25,000 bases of DNA from Theodoxus fluviatilis (GCA_034096865.1 JAWQFJ010017529.1:10001-35000); one strand, 5' to 3'; shown: positions 10,693-19,727, numbered from the stretch's first letter. Notes: generated by a model from the letters alone, not told the origin. Numbers and translations: made by a program.

Positions 10693-11844
10693 GAGTGGAG
10701 AGGGACCAAAGGCAGATGACGAGACCAGCAGCTGCGCGTGTTGATTCTTCCTTCCCTAATGCGTCTTCATTTAACTATCGCCCCGTCCCCTGTCTCTCAA
10801 TCGCGTCTGCACCTGTACCCCCCACTGTTACCCCCTCCCCTCCCCACCGCCCGCTCTTTCCTCCACACATACTGCCTCTACCCATCTCCCCCCAGCCCAC
10901 TTCCTCTGCTCCTGTCGTCCAGTTGACCATGAGTCTCTATTCCATTCCAGTTCTTTAATCTCCCAACTCTTTCATTCCGCACGAGTGACTGCATGCAAAC
11001 ACAAGTCCAAAGCACGAAAAATGACAAGTTGCGATAATTAAAACACAAGATTAATTATTCATTCATGCATATTCCAGGAAGAAAGCAACATGTTCATAGA
11101 GGGAATCTTTGGGTTTGCAGTGACGTAAATCTCCGCAAAGCAATCACGTAACACACTGCGCTGCTTACTTTTCCCAGCACTTGCTCAAAACCTGTTTTGC
11201 CAACTCTAGTCTTCATTCTCATGCACGGCCGCTGTCTTCAAGTCTTGGCCTCCGTTTAAACTGATTTCTGTATTTTCCTCGTGACTGCCCTTTTAAAAAT
11301 ACATATAATGTTGACGTCTTCTGTGCATACCAACCTCTCGATACATCGCGATTTAGTCTACCTTTGTTACTCTTCATCACGAAATGAGTATAATACGAGT
11401 GCACGACAGTTGCTGATGTTGATACATACTGCAGAAACGGAAGTGGGGTAAAAACTGGACATTTGCAGTTTGAAGAGTTTGATCATAAACCTCTGCGCCT
11501 GCATGTTTTTTTCTTCTTCTTCTCGCCTCCAGAGTTTGGCTTCAAGCAGCATACAAAGGATATTTTATAACAATCCTATAAATATATGTACATTATATTC
11601 AAGACTCTATATGTGAAAAATTGAGTTTATATCACGTGTCATCTTGAACAGTCCATAACTCCCTAAAAGCGGTTACATCGTCATGTGCTCATGTCAATTT
11701 ACAGTAAACTCAAATACCTTATGGTGGCACCAACATATCAAGATGGCCAAAATATCATACACGACTCACTTTGCGGTGGAGAATCACGTGTCTTTCACCA
11801 GAAAAACTTTCCTCTTTGTAGATGATTGGGCGTGAAGCTCGCTG
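10693..11844. other. Unique region, C-rich then AT-rich; no gene
   Basis: The first 230 bp are C-rich on the plus strand without periodicity. The remainder is AT-rich and featureless. No open frame over about 90 codons and no recognisable peptide is present. Confidence 0.55.
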
Positions 11845-11995
11845 ACATCAGAATGTTTTCTTTTATAAATAAAGATTGTATTCGTCATACCATGGAAAAG
11901 AGAAACATATAACTAAATACATCAGAATGTTTTATTTTATACATGAAGATTGTATTCCCCATACCATGGGGAAAAAAAGCAACATATAACTAAAA
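11845..11995. repeat. Tandem duplication of a 74-bp segment
   Basis: The segment starting ACATCAGAATGTTTT at 11845 is repeated from 11919 as a direct, adjacent second copy. Shared blocks include GAAGATTGTATTC or its variant, CATACCATGG, and AACATATAACTAAA. The copies differ by about ten substitutions and a few inserted A residues, so by eye they are roughly 85% identical. This is an old simple tandem duplication with no evident coding role. Confidence 0.93.
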
Positions 11996-12262
11996 TCATC
12001 TCTGGCCTAAATACTACATAATGTTTTCCATAGTCAGACACACACACAGTGGCGTTAATTACCCATGCGAAATGTCTACCCTTCCATACAAGATACATGA
12101 CGCTATATGCGGAGGTCTGCTGAGCGCGAGGCACTCCCGCAGGAAACACGTCATCTGGCAGCCATCTTGCTAAGAGCGTTGCACCCAGTCACTTCTGAGA
12201 AGCAGCTTCTGCGCACCTGTGTTTCTTACCTGTCTCCCATCTGCAGTTCCTGCACCTCGCCT

Positions 12263-12314
12263 GTTTCGCACACGTGATGTTTCGCACACGTGATGTTTGC
12301 CACGTGATGCAAAT
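12263..12314. promoter_or_regulatory. Triple CACGTG E-box followed by an octamer motif
   Basis: Three perfect CACGTG palindromes occur at 12271-12276, 12287-12292 and 12301-12306. The first two lie in a directly repeated 16-bp unit (TTTCGCACACGTGATG) and the third in a shortened version. The last is followed at once by ATGCAAAT (12307-12314), the consensus POU-factor octamer. CACGTG is bound by bHLH-ZIP factors such as Myc/Max, USF and MITF families. Clustering could reflect regulation or simply triplication of one E-box by local tandem duplication. Confidence 0.3.
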
Positions 12315-12939
12315 CTCTCCGGTGCAAGCATCTTGTCCTCGTCCGTGTCCCAGAAATACACACACAAACAAGCAATCGGTGTTTAAAGGTACGTCATGGG
12401 AAATATCACTCTCATCATGACTTTGCTTCCTCTGCCCAGCTTCAGTACCTGCATCCCTCTGAAAGGCTTTCAGGTGGGTTGCAGTCATCTGCCAATGTTC
12501 AGTCGACAGATGGGACTGCGCGCCTCTTCACGTTTGTCCTTTTTCAGCCGCAAACAATAGTTTATGAGAACAAATTGCGTCGCGGAATAAAGTATCGAAT
12601 GGAATTTTGACGTGTGATGGAAAAGTGCCGATAGCATTTTGATTAGATAAGGATGGTTTTGAGGGTTTTTTCCCCACAGTGTTGGCATCAATAGACTTGA
12701 AGTCGCGCTTCTTCCTGATAGTACACGTTCGGTTGTCGTCCCTCCCTGTTTATGTTGGAAACCCCACAGGTTGGAGGAAATTGTAGACACACCGCGCCTT
12801 CCTACGCCATCTGTATAATTATATGAGGCGAGTACCTAGGGAACTAAAGACTTGGCTTGCTCTTACGCAAACCAACTTTGGTGGCTTATGTGATCAATGG
12901 GTCTGAATAGCACACACAATATTATAGGTTCTTAAGCTT

Positions 12940-12971
12940 TATTTATTCGTTCATTCATTCATTCGTTCATT
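12940..12971. repeat. Short (TTCA)n microsatellite
   Basis: About eight ATTC/TTCA units with ATTT and TTCG variants. Nothing else is associated with it. Confidence 0.85.
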
Positions 12972-13664
12972 GTAATGGTCGTTGTCAAATAAGCATGGTA
13001 CCGATCTGTTGTGAAGATGGCACCAACAGCGTATTCTGTCAGTTAGTTATATGTCGTATATCCCATATCCTACTCAAGAAAATGTATATGCAAAGAAACA
13101 CATTACAAAATCAACAGAGGTCCTCGCGTTTTTACTGAGATACTTTCCAGGAAATGGATCAGCATAACATAAAACTTTAAACGGGTGTGATTTTGAACAT
13201 ATCTATAAATCTAGATATATTTCAGATGAATGAGCAAATACACGACAGAGCAGACGGATGTACAGTTCCTTCTTCCCAAAAGTACGCGATAAACAACAAA
13301 TACATGAAAATGAAAGCTGGACAAATGTGTCGTTGCAGAGTTTACTCCATATGTAAATCCCGCACCTTAAACTGAGTCGCATTGTGCGCTCATTCCATTG
13401 CTTTGAGTTATGTAGCATTTATAAAAGAAAACTCCATGCTCTTCAAGAAAGTGAAACTCACTTGTGAATCGGATGATTTGGCGCAAAGTTATGTGCCATC
13501 GAATGCTACCTTCTTATAAATCGCCACTCTGAGAATTCTTTTGGGAAATCGCTCAGATTAGGACCTTTTCGGTCCTTTTATATAACTAACAATAATCCAC
13601 TCTCGTTTAAATGCATAAAAAGCCCTACTATAGCCTTGTAAGATCGACTAAAATCTTCCAGTCT

Positions 13665-13701
13665 GTGTTTTGTGTGTGTGTGTGTTTTTGTGTGTTTTTT
13701 T
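13665..13701. repeat. Short (TG)n with T-runs
   Basis: A TG run of about 16 bp is interrupted by T5 and followed by a T7 run. Confidence 0.85.
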
Positions 13702-14375
13702 AAGGCCGCACATCATTTTTACTGAAAGGGAATGAAACTCGAGAACCAAGCCTTCAAGCCACTGCAATGGGCTGTAGCTCGTTTGAGGCACGACACCACT
13801 CCCTCGGTGCTGCGGACTTGCATAGCGTGCGTGGCGGTCTTGCCATTTCGGGTTTTTGTATTGTCTCAAAACAGGCAGCTAAAACTGCTTGCTGGCCCGA
13901 GTGCCTGGAAATCGTATGCTGTCTCCTGCATACGCGCCACCAACTCCTATGCAATTTGAAACGCTCTCCGCACGAACATCTCAAGTTGTTGGACAGTCCA
14001 ACATTGTCATGTCCTTTACCTTCACTGGCATAGTTACGGGCGGAGCACGATAATGTGGGGGCACGTCGCGAGCTACATGATACAGCGCAGCGATCAGTCT
14101 TTGTTGAATTCGCTTTGTATAGTGAGTGGATATCCCCCCCCCCCCCTCCTTTTTTCTTCTCGTTTTGTCATCCCCATCCCCCGGCCCCCATCCTTCGGCA
14201 CGAGTGCTAACAAAGTGTTAATTTGATATTTGTAGCCTGGAAGAATCTGTATGAGTCGGATTCGCAGGCTTAGGCTAGCTGTCAGCTTGTTCCCAATTCA
14301 ACTTTCGTTTAGCTATGTGTATTTTTATGAGTGTACATGACTGTTATATCCGATGGGTTGGAAAATGTGAGCAAC

Positions 14376-14379
<4 letters not shown>
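13702..14379. other. Unique spacer, no gene
   Basis: About 680 bp with overlapping open frames under 90 codons on both strands and no recognisable domain. It contains a perfect 7-bp-arm palindrome, GTTGGAC-A-GTCCAAC, at 13988-14002, and a 13-base C homopolymer at 14134-14146. Confidence 0.5.
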
Positions 14380-14461
<82 letters not shown>

Positions 14462-14502
14462 TGTGTGTGTGTGTGTGTGTGTCTGTGTGTGTCTGTGTGT
14501 GT
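14380..14502. repeat. (TG)n microsatellite, about 123 bp
   Basis: A nearly perfect TG/GT dinucleotide run, interrupted only by a few CTG units. Alternating purine-pyrimidine tracts of this length are classical Z-DNA formers. Frames through it read Cys-Val repeats and are not genes. Confidence 0.98.
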
Positions 14503-14509
14503 ATTATGA

Positions 14510-14511
<2 letters not shown>

Positions 14512-14562
<51 letters not shown>
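14512..14562. repeat. (TA)n microsatellite, 51 bp
   Basis: A perfect AT dinucleotide run lies 10 bp beyond the TG tract. It is self-complementary and could extrude as a cruciform. Confidence 0.98.
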
Positions 14563-14565
<3 letters not shown>

Positions 14566-14568
14566 GTT

Positions 14569-14608
14569 CCTAGTTGTTCATGATCCAGAAGCCGCCTGTT
14601 CTCTCTCT

Positions 14609-14697
<89 letters not shown>

Positions 14698-14745
14698 TGT
14701 GTGTGTGTGAAGGAAGTAGGGAGGGAGATAAAGAGATAGATAAAT

Positions 14746-14782
<37 letters not shown>

Positions 14783-14811
14783 AGGCGGCTTCTGGATCAT
14801 TAACAACTAGG
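14569..14811. repeat. Inverted repeat with 34-bp arms and a CT/GA palindromic core
   Basis: The left arm at 14569-14602 starts CCTAGTTGTT and contains CCAGAAGCCGCCTGTTCT. The right arm at 14778-14811 is its reverse complement with one mismatch (C at 14579 against the A expected from the right arm). CT and GA tracts inside extend the pairing. Within it, about 14616-14695 is a nearly perfect 80-bp palindrome of (CT)n(GA)n centred on CTCGAG at 14653-14658. The rest is GTGTGTG and GATA/GA-rich sequence, with a second GA tract at 14749-14780. It could be a short foldback or MITE-like element inserted next to the TA tract, or an inverted duplication from replication template switching. No clear target-site duplication flanks it. 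Confidence 0.9.
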
Positions 14812-15799
14812 GTCCATGGGAGACCCTAAAAGGCAAACAAACAAAGAAACAAGTAGGAAAAATTCTACTTACTAGTATTTTCTGGTTTATCTATCTAATT
14901 ACTTCTACCATAACCAGTGCATCTTGCAGCTACTCGAACAGAGGCAATAGATAAACAGCAGTAGCCAGGGCGGTTGCGAACAAGTCAAAGCAGCGCTCGT
15001 TGGACTGGAAGTGGGCAAATGGAGAAATGAAGTTGCCCGGGTCAGATCGGGAGGTCTGGAGGAGAAAAGAGCGTCAGTCAGTCATGGCACAGAATGGAGG
15101 CTTTGACTGCGAATGGAAGCAAGTCAGCCATGCGTGAAAACGACGTCTGCAGCGCTCACTGGACCAGAAAACTCGGTAGAGAATTGCAGATGAAAGCAGT
15201 GTGGAAGGAAAAAAAGGGCAAACTTTTCTCTTTTTGCTGAAGTGCCATCAGTCATAAGGGTGTACTTTATTGGGCGGTTCCAAACAATCCATCGTCTTTT
15301 CCAGAAGCTGCTTGTCAAAACACGTACTGCTGCTGGAACAATGCTTGCCGCGCAACAGCGCACCCCGCCTGATTACGTCACACTCATTTGCATACAGTAT
15401 TGCCGACGTCATCCGCCCTGCGCCCCGAGAGATCAGTGATCGTTCACTGAGCAAATTAACCCTTGTTGTTTAATGCACAGTAGTTAGGGGATTTTTTTTT
15501 CTTCTAGCGAGCCACACATTGTCGCAAGTATTGGGTTCGTGGGTATCTGTATTTTACTCGAACACAAGTTCACGTCTGGGAGGAAAGCCTAACAAAAAGA
15601 CAGACAGAGCAGACATTTTCAACACAGTCACGTAAAACGACAGCCCACACTTTCCGTAACACTAACTGGAGAGCGACTGAAGACTGGTCAGTAACGGCAT
15701 TCTTCCATTTCGTCAGCTCTTTCCATGCCGCGTTTTCTTTGTCGCAACCATATTTCTAATGCAGGGTGTTTGCATGGGGCAGACAGAAAAGTAGTATCT
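14812..15799. other. Unique spacer, no gene supported
   Basis: About 990 bp without recognisable coding sequence. A 6-bp-stem hairpin AGGGTC...GACCCT lies at 14809-14827, and AAGTAG...CTACTT at 14851-14870. Short open frames around 15124-15473 overlap on both strands and carry no known motif. Confidence 0.5.
15373..15411. promoter_or_regulatory. Possible CRE / octamer / CRE cluster
   Basis: TTACGTCA (15373-15380), ATTTGCAT (15386-15393) and CGACGTCA (15404-15411) lie within 39 bp. CREs bind CREB/ATF bZIP factors, and ATTTGCAT is the reverse-complement octamer bound by POU factors. The arrangement is promoter-like, but no TATA box, start or downstream exon was identified, so it may be coincidental. 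Confidence 0.25.
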
Positions 15800-15856
15800 G
15801 ACCACAGGCGGGGACGGAACCTGCGACCTCCTGATGAACGTCAGAGTGCTCGAACA
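15800..15856 (-). mobile_element. Possible tRNA-derived SINE segment (B-box region)
   Basis: Read on the minus strand, this segment runs GTTCGAGCACTCTGACG, then GGAGGTCGCAGGTTCC, then GTCCCCGCC. It resembles the anticodon-to-T-arm half of a tRNA-derived SINE: AGAGCACT-like text, a ten-base gap, and a degraded Pol III B box (GGTTCCGTCCC at 15812-15822 against GGTTCGAATCC). The adjacent minus-strand upstream sequence is GTGGTTAGAG, which resembles the A-box part of the same structure but sits in a tandem array. No tail or target-site duplication was identified, so the assignment rests on resemblance alone. Confidence 0.4.
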
Positions 15857-16582
15857 ACACTACCTCTAACCACTGCCTCTAAGCAATATCTCTAATCACT
15901 ACCTCTAACCATTACATCTAACCACTACCTCTAACCACACTACCTCTAACCACTACCTCTAACCACTACCTCTAACACCACTACCTCTAACCACTACCTC
16001 TAACCACTACCTCTAACCACTACCTCTAACCACACTACCTCTAACCACTGCCTCTAAGCAATATCTCTAACCACTACCTCTAACCACTACATCTAACCAC
16101 TACCTCTAACTACACTACCTCAAGCCACTACCTCTAACCACTATACCTCTAACCACACTACCTCTAACCACTACCTTTAACCACTTATTTTAAACACTAG
16201 CCCTAACCATACAACCTCTAACCACTAGCTCTAATCTCTAGATCTAATCACACTAAATCTAACCATTACCTCTAACCATTACCTCTAACGAAGCTACTTC
16301 TAACCACACTATCTCTATCCACTATTTCTAAACACAATCTCTAACCACACTATCTATAACCGCTGCATCTAATCACACTACATTTACCCACTACCTCTCG
16401 CCACTATATCATACAACAGCCCCAAACCACTACCTCTAACCACTACCTCTAACCAATAGCTCCGCCCATTACTTCTAACCACTACCTCCTACCACAGTGC
16501 CTCTAACCACTACCTTTAACCACTAGCTATAACCACACTGCCTCTAAGCTCTATCTCGAACCCCTAGCTCTGACCACTAGCC
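15857..16582. repeat. 13-bp tandem array (CCACTACCTCTAA), about 50 degenerate units
   Basis: Units of CCACTACCTCTAA are repeated with frequent 2-bp expansions (CCACACTACC) and substitutions. The best-preserved part is 15900-16150, with decay toward 16580. On the minus strand the unit reads TTAGAGGTAGTGG, so the array contains GTGGTTAGAG repeatedly. That string resembles the A-box segment of tRNA-derived SINEs (for example AGTGGTTAGAGCA). The tRNA-like B-box segment lies immediately downstream on that strand. In contrast to the 61-bp satellite this array is full of small indels, implying greater age. Confidence 0.93.
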
Positions 16583-16603
16583 GATAAAGTCTGCAAATGT
16601 GTT

Positions 16604-16776
16604 GTCCCCCCTGTGGGTTGGGGTAAGAATTGACCCACCTAGCCTCCCTACACGATTCGTAAGAGGAGAATAACTGAGGACGTCGTGAATGGAATTCCTT
16701 TTGTTCTAACAACTCTTTAGATTTTTTCGTGATCAATGGCCTTGAATAGTCTACACAGGCTGAAAGGCCGTAAACG
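16604..16776 (-). repeat. 173-bp dispersed repeat, copy 1
   Basis: On the minus strand this segment matches the plus strand of 18604-18776 and has the same overall length. Shared blocks include TTACGG, TCAGCCT, TGTAGA, AAGGCCATT, TACGAATCG, GTAGGGAG, TTCTTACCCC and ACAGGGGGGAC. One minus frame is open across it and reads YGLSACVDYSRP, similar to YGLSAFVDYGRP in the other copy, but the frames diverge afterwards. Coding origin is therefore uncertain. It lies directly upstream, on the minus strand, of the 13-bp array. No family name is assigned. Confidence 0.85.
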
Positions 16777-17457
16777 TCTTTCTTAGCCATCACAGGTCTC
16801 TCTCTCCCTTCTTGCAAAGTCTGTTCCGCGAGCATTCTGTGCCACAGAGACTACCATATATAGGCCTGTACCAGATATAAAGAATGCATACCTCGTAACT
16901 TACGTCATTCGTGACGGTGATGGTCAATTCAGGAGAAACGTTTCTTAAAATATCAAGAAGTAAACACAAATTTATATTCCTGCTCAAATAAATCTTGTTA
17001 TCAAATGTATACATATTTAGTGCCCTATCAAGCCTAATTTTATATTTATTTTAGGAAACATGGTTGGGACAATTTTTTTCGTGAGGGAATATCATCCTAG
17101 AACTATCTTCATAATTCAAATGGCATGCATATATTTGAGAATTAGTCAGATCACGTGACCAAACATTGACAGGGGCTATCTGATAGTCTCTGTGGCACGG
17201 AATGTCCCGAGAGTAGCATGAGTCATGTAAATTTGAAGAATGCCAATATGAATGAACACCAAAGGATATGTCAATGATTGTAATGAACACAGACACTAAT
17301 GAGGTTAAAGTGAGAGCAACCAGAACCATAGTAAATTCAGTCAACTCTTCCTGATTATATTATTTTTAGTAGAATTACATGAAATTGTACTGGGTTTAGT
17401 CGACCTGAATGTTACACCACTGTTTATGCCACTCAAAAACAGCAGCTCCACAAAGTT
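16777..17457. other. Unique AT-rich spacer, no gene
   Basis: About 680 bp, AT-rich, with minus-strand open frames of 74 and 97 codons lacking recognisable motifs. CACGTGACC occurs at about 17154. Nothing else was identified. Confidence 0.5.
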
Positions 17458-17493
17458 CTCTCTCTCTCTCTTTTTCTCTCTCTCTTTCTTTCT

Positions 17494-17526
<33 letters not shown>
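17458..17526. repeat. Interrupted (CT)n microsatellite
   Basis: About 70 bp of CT dinucleotides with TTT interruptions. It lies just upstream of the LINE relic. Open frames passing through it encode Leu/Ser or Glu/Arg repeats. Confidence 0.95.
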
Positions 17527-17528
<2 letters not shown>

Positions 17529-17605
17529 GAAGGGGTGGCGTTATATTTGTTTGTTTTGCCTTTATTTTGCTTAGCGGCGTACTACCAAGAGATTTCGTGT
17601 TCCTG

Positions 17606-17866
17606 GCGAAAAACAAATCCGCCTGAAGCGCGACTGCAAGGAAAGCGACAACCACCTTCGAGAAGTCCACACAGAGACAACTTGCCTTTGCCAAGGAGAG
17701 AAGAAGGACTGCAGCTCAGGACACCTGCAGAGCTGGCTTCCAGTGTCCCCACTGTCCCCGTCAATGTGGCTCGCCTATCGGCCTGGCGAATCACATCAAC
17801 ACACATAGTAGGGGGAGATGTCACTCGCGACAGGCAACCACCATTTTGGTTTTTAATGGAAGATAA
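17606..17866 (+). pseudogene. C-terminal relic of a non-LTR retrotransposon (LINE) ORF
   Basis: In the plus frame with codons starting at 17624, 17627 and so on, a TGA at 17624-17626 is followed by about 79 codons ending at TAA 17864-17866. The peptide contains ARKATTTFEKSTQRQLAFAK (17639-17698), then a basic RRR stretch, then FQCPHCPRQCGSPIGLANH and INTH (17738-17806). The latter fits a C2H2 finger, C-x2-C-x12-H-x3-H. A short A..FE helix, a basic stretch, and a terminal finger with IGL..H...H is characteristic of the C-terminus of LINE endonuclease/reverse-transcriptase ORFs in animals. The TGA falls where such ORFs usually have a Trp, consistent with a TGG-to-TGA change. No reverse transcriptase core lies upstream, so the copy is 5' truncated and dead. 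A decayed host zinc-finger exon is the alternative. Confidence 0.6.
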
Positions 17867-18567
17867 TCCTGCCTCACTCTGTGCCCTACCCTCTTTGACG
17901 TTTACAGCTGTTGATTTTTTTTTTATCCGAGGAGAATCACACATCGGCATAACTCTGGAGGATAGAAGTGTCCACGTAGCTTCATTAGCATGAAAAAACA
18001 ACAACGACATACTGAAAACCTCCATCCTTCAGGTCATTTTATTCATGGCTAGTGTTTTTGATTGTTCACATCGACCCCCGTGCATCGCTTCCTTTTCAGT
18101 CCACATAAAGGCCTTGATATCGACATTCCTTCCCCCTCTCTCACTTTAATGCACTGTGTCTTTGTGCAAACCAAATCAAAACATGTTTGTTCCGGCGGTT
18201 TTGCTATGCAAACGGAATTCATAAGCTGCCCTTTCTTGTTGCCGTCTTCTTAATCCGCAACACACTCTCCTCTTCCGTGTCTTCACCGCCCGTGTCTCTA
18301 AACTTTCCCTCGGCATTGCCGGTCCCCAAGAAATCGGAGGGCTGTAACTGCACCTTCTTTTCCGAGTGTGTGCTCTGTTAGCGTTCTTATAACAAGCAAA
18401 ACTTCCCGCTGTGCAGGCAAGCTCGATGAAACCACTCGTTGTCCTCCTTCTCTAACCTTTAGCCTTCTCGTGTAACGCTACTTTGTATGTGTATATACTG
18501 TCATTCTTGCTAACAATCTCTCGTGCGAGACAACGAAGGTCTGCGTCTGGGTCAGTGCAACTCGAAA
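17867..18567. other. Unique spacer, no gene
   Basis: About 700 bp after the LINE relic. The first part may include its 3' untranslated sequence, but no poly-A or repeat tail was seen. Short open frames (63-64 codons) at 18062-18381 have no recognisable domain. Confidence 0.5.
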
Positions 18568-18601
18568 AGGATGGATGGGTGGATGGATGGATGGGTGGAT
18601 A
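18568..18601. repeat. Short (GGAT)n microsatellite
   Basis: About eight GGAT/GGGT units ending three bases before the second 173-bp repeat copy. Confidence 0.92.
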
Positions 18602-18603
18602 GT

Positions 18604-18776
18604 GTTTTACGGTCTATCAGCCTTTGTAGATTATGGAAGGCCATTTGGCACGAAAATCACTAGAACAGTTCAGAGCAAACGCAAACCAAGTCACGGTGTC
18701 CCTAGATATTCGTCTCGTACGAATCGCGTAGGGAGACGCTGTGGGTCTATTCTTACCCCGAACCTACAGGGGGGAC
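18604..18776 (+). repeat. 173-bp dispersed repeat, copy 2
   Basis: Homologous to the minus strand of 16604-16776 and of equal length. It begins GTTTTACGGTCTATCAGCC and ends with ACAGGGGGGAC. The middle third is strongly diverged between copies and both ends are well conserved. The plus frame reads YGLSAFVDYGRP near the start and SILTPNLQGG near the end, against YGLSACVDYSRP and NSYPNPQGG in copy 1. Conserved peptide strings at both ends in corresponding positions could reflect a coding ancestor or merely DNA similarity. Unlike copy 1, no tRNA-like or 13-bp repeat sequence follows. Confidence 0.85.
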
Positions 18777-19379
18777 GCGAAGGAAATGTACAGTGCTTGT
18801 ACAGTTCTGAAGCAGTATTGACGTCTACAATGAAGTGAGTGCTTCGCGGCCATTGTTCGCAATAGGACAGACAAAGCACAGGTTGTGGTTGATTGTTAAA
18901 ACAAAGATCGTGGTGACCCGCCACCACAAACCCAGTTCTAACCCGAGTTTGGCGTGTTTGGAGATGCACTTTTAAAAATCTACTTTATTTCCGATTAATG
19001 TGATATCAGTATGAACACAATGGGATCAAGCTTGTAAAAATCATGAGTATTTGAATATTATTGTCGTGTCAATGTTAACTTTGAGAAAATGGCAGAATAA
19101 GCTTTCCTGCGCAGTGACTTCAAGGCAGTGATAAGGTAACAAGACGTTGATTTTCGCGCTTTTTTTCTCTCCAGACAAATCATTCGAGGATACGAATATT
19201 TGGTTTTCTGGTGCGCGTTTCATCAAACTCACGTAACTGATCCAGGCTGAACCCCTTCCCGTGTTTCAGCAGGCAGAGTCAAATCGCCTCACGCGAGGTA
19301 GGACTGCTTTCGCGCTGGCGGGTAACACTTGTTAGAGACTGATACAAGTACAATGGGAAAACGACAGAATGTGAAAACG
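18777..19379. other. Unique spacer, no gene
   Basis: About 600 bp, AT-rich in the middle, with no recognisable coding sequence or RNA. It runs up to the start of the CAT array. Confidence 0.5.
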
Positions 19380-19405
19380 ATCATCATCATCATCACCATC
19401 ATCAC

Positions 19406-19497
<92 letters not shown>

Positions 19498-19518
19498 GCA
19501 TCATCAGCATCATCATCA

Positions 19519-19550
<32 letters not shown>

Positions 19551-19569
19551 ATCGTCGTCGTCGTCGTCG

Positions 19570-19653
<84 letters not shown>

Positions 19654-19727
19654 GCATCATTATCATCATCATCATTATCATCAGCATCATTATCATGATC
19701 ATCATCGCCGTCGTCGTCGTCATCATA
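19380..19727. repeat. (CAT)n trinucleotide array with a (CGT)n block
   Basis: About 348 bp of CAT/ATC repeats contain a central CGT/GTC-rich block at about 19521-19571 and scattered CAG, TAT and CAC variants. Clustering of CGT units suggests a single A-to-G change that then expanded in place. Because the period is 3, frames are constant: poly-Ile or poly-Ser-like on plus, and poly-Asp or poly-Met on minus. The 158-189 codon open frames here are products of the repeat. Confidence 0.98.

Larger units (their letters stand above)
11996..13660. other. Unique AT-rich region, no gene supported
   Basis: Several minus-strand open frames of 60-101 codons occur (for example 12189-12488 and 12485-12790) but none carries a recognisable domain. 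A short (TTCA)n microsatellite lies at 12940-12971. The E-box/octamer cluster at 12263-12314 is listed separately. Confidence 0.5.

Noticed and set aside
12884..12914. Possible third fragment of the 173-bp repeat (GTGATCAATGG, then TGAATAG, then ACACA)
   Set aside because: About 23 of 29 bases match 16731-16759, but similarity does not extend on either side and the segment is too short to call.
14315..14583. Cys-Val-rich open frames
   Set aside because: They translate the TG and TA dinucleotide tracts only.
17409..17993. 194-codon plus frame and 147-codon minus frame over the LINE relic
   Set aside because: The plus frame starts in a CT microsatellite and is out of register with the LINE peptide; the minus frame is antisense to it. 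Neither shows a domain.
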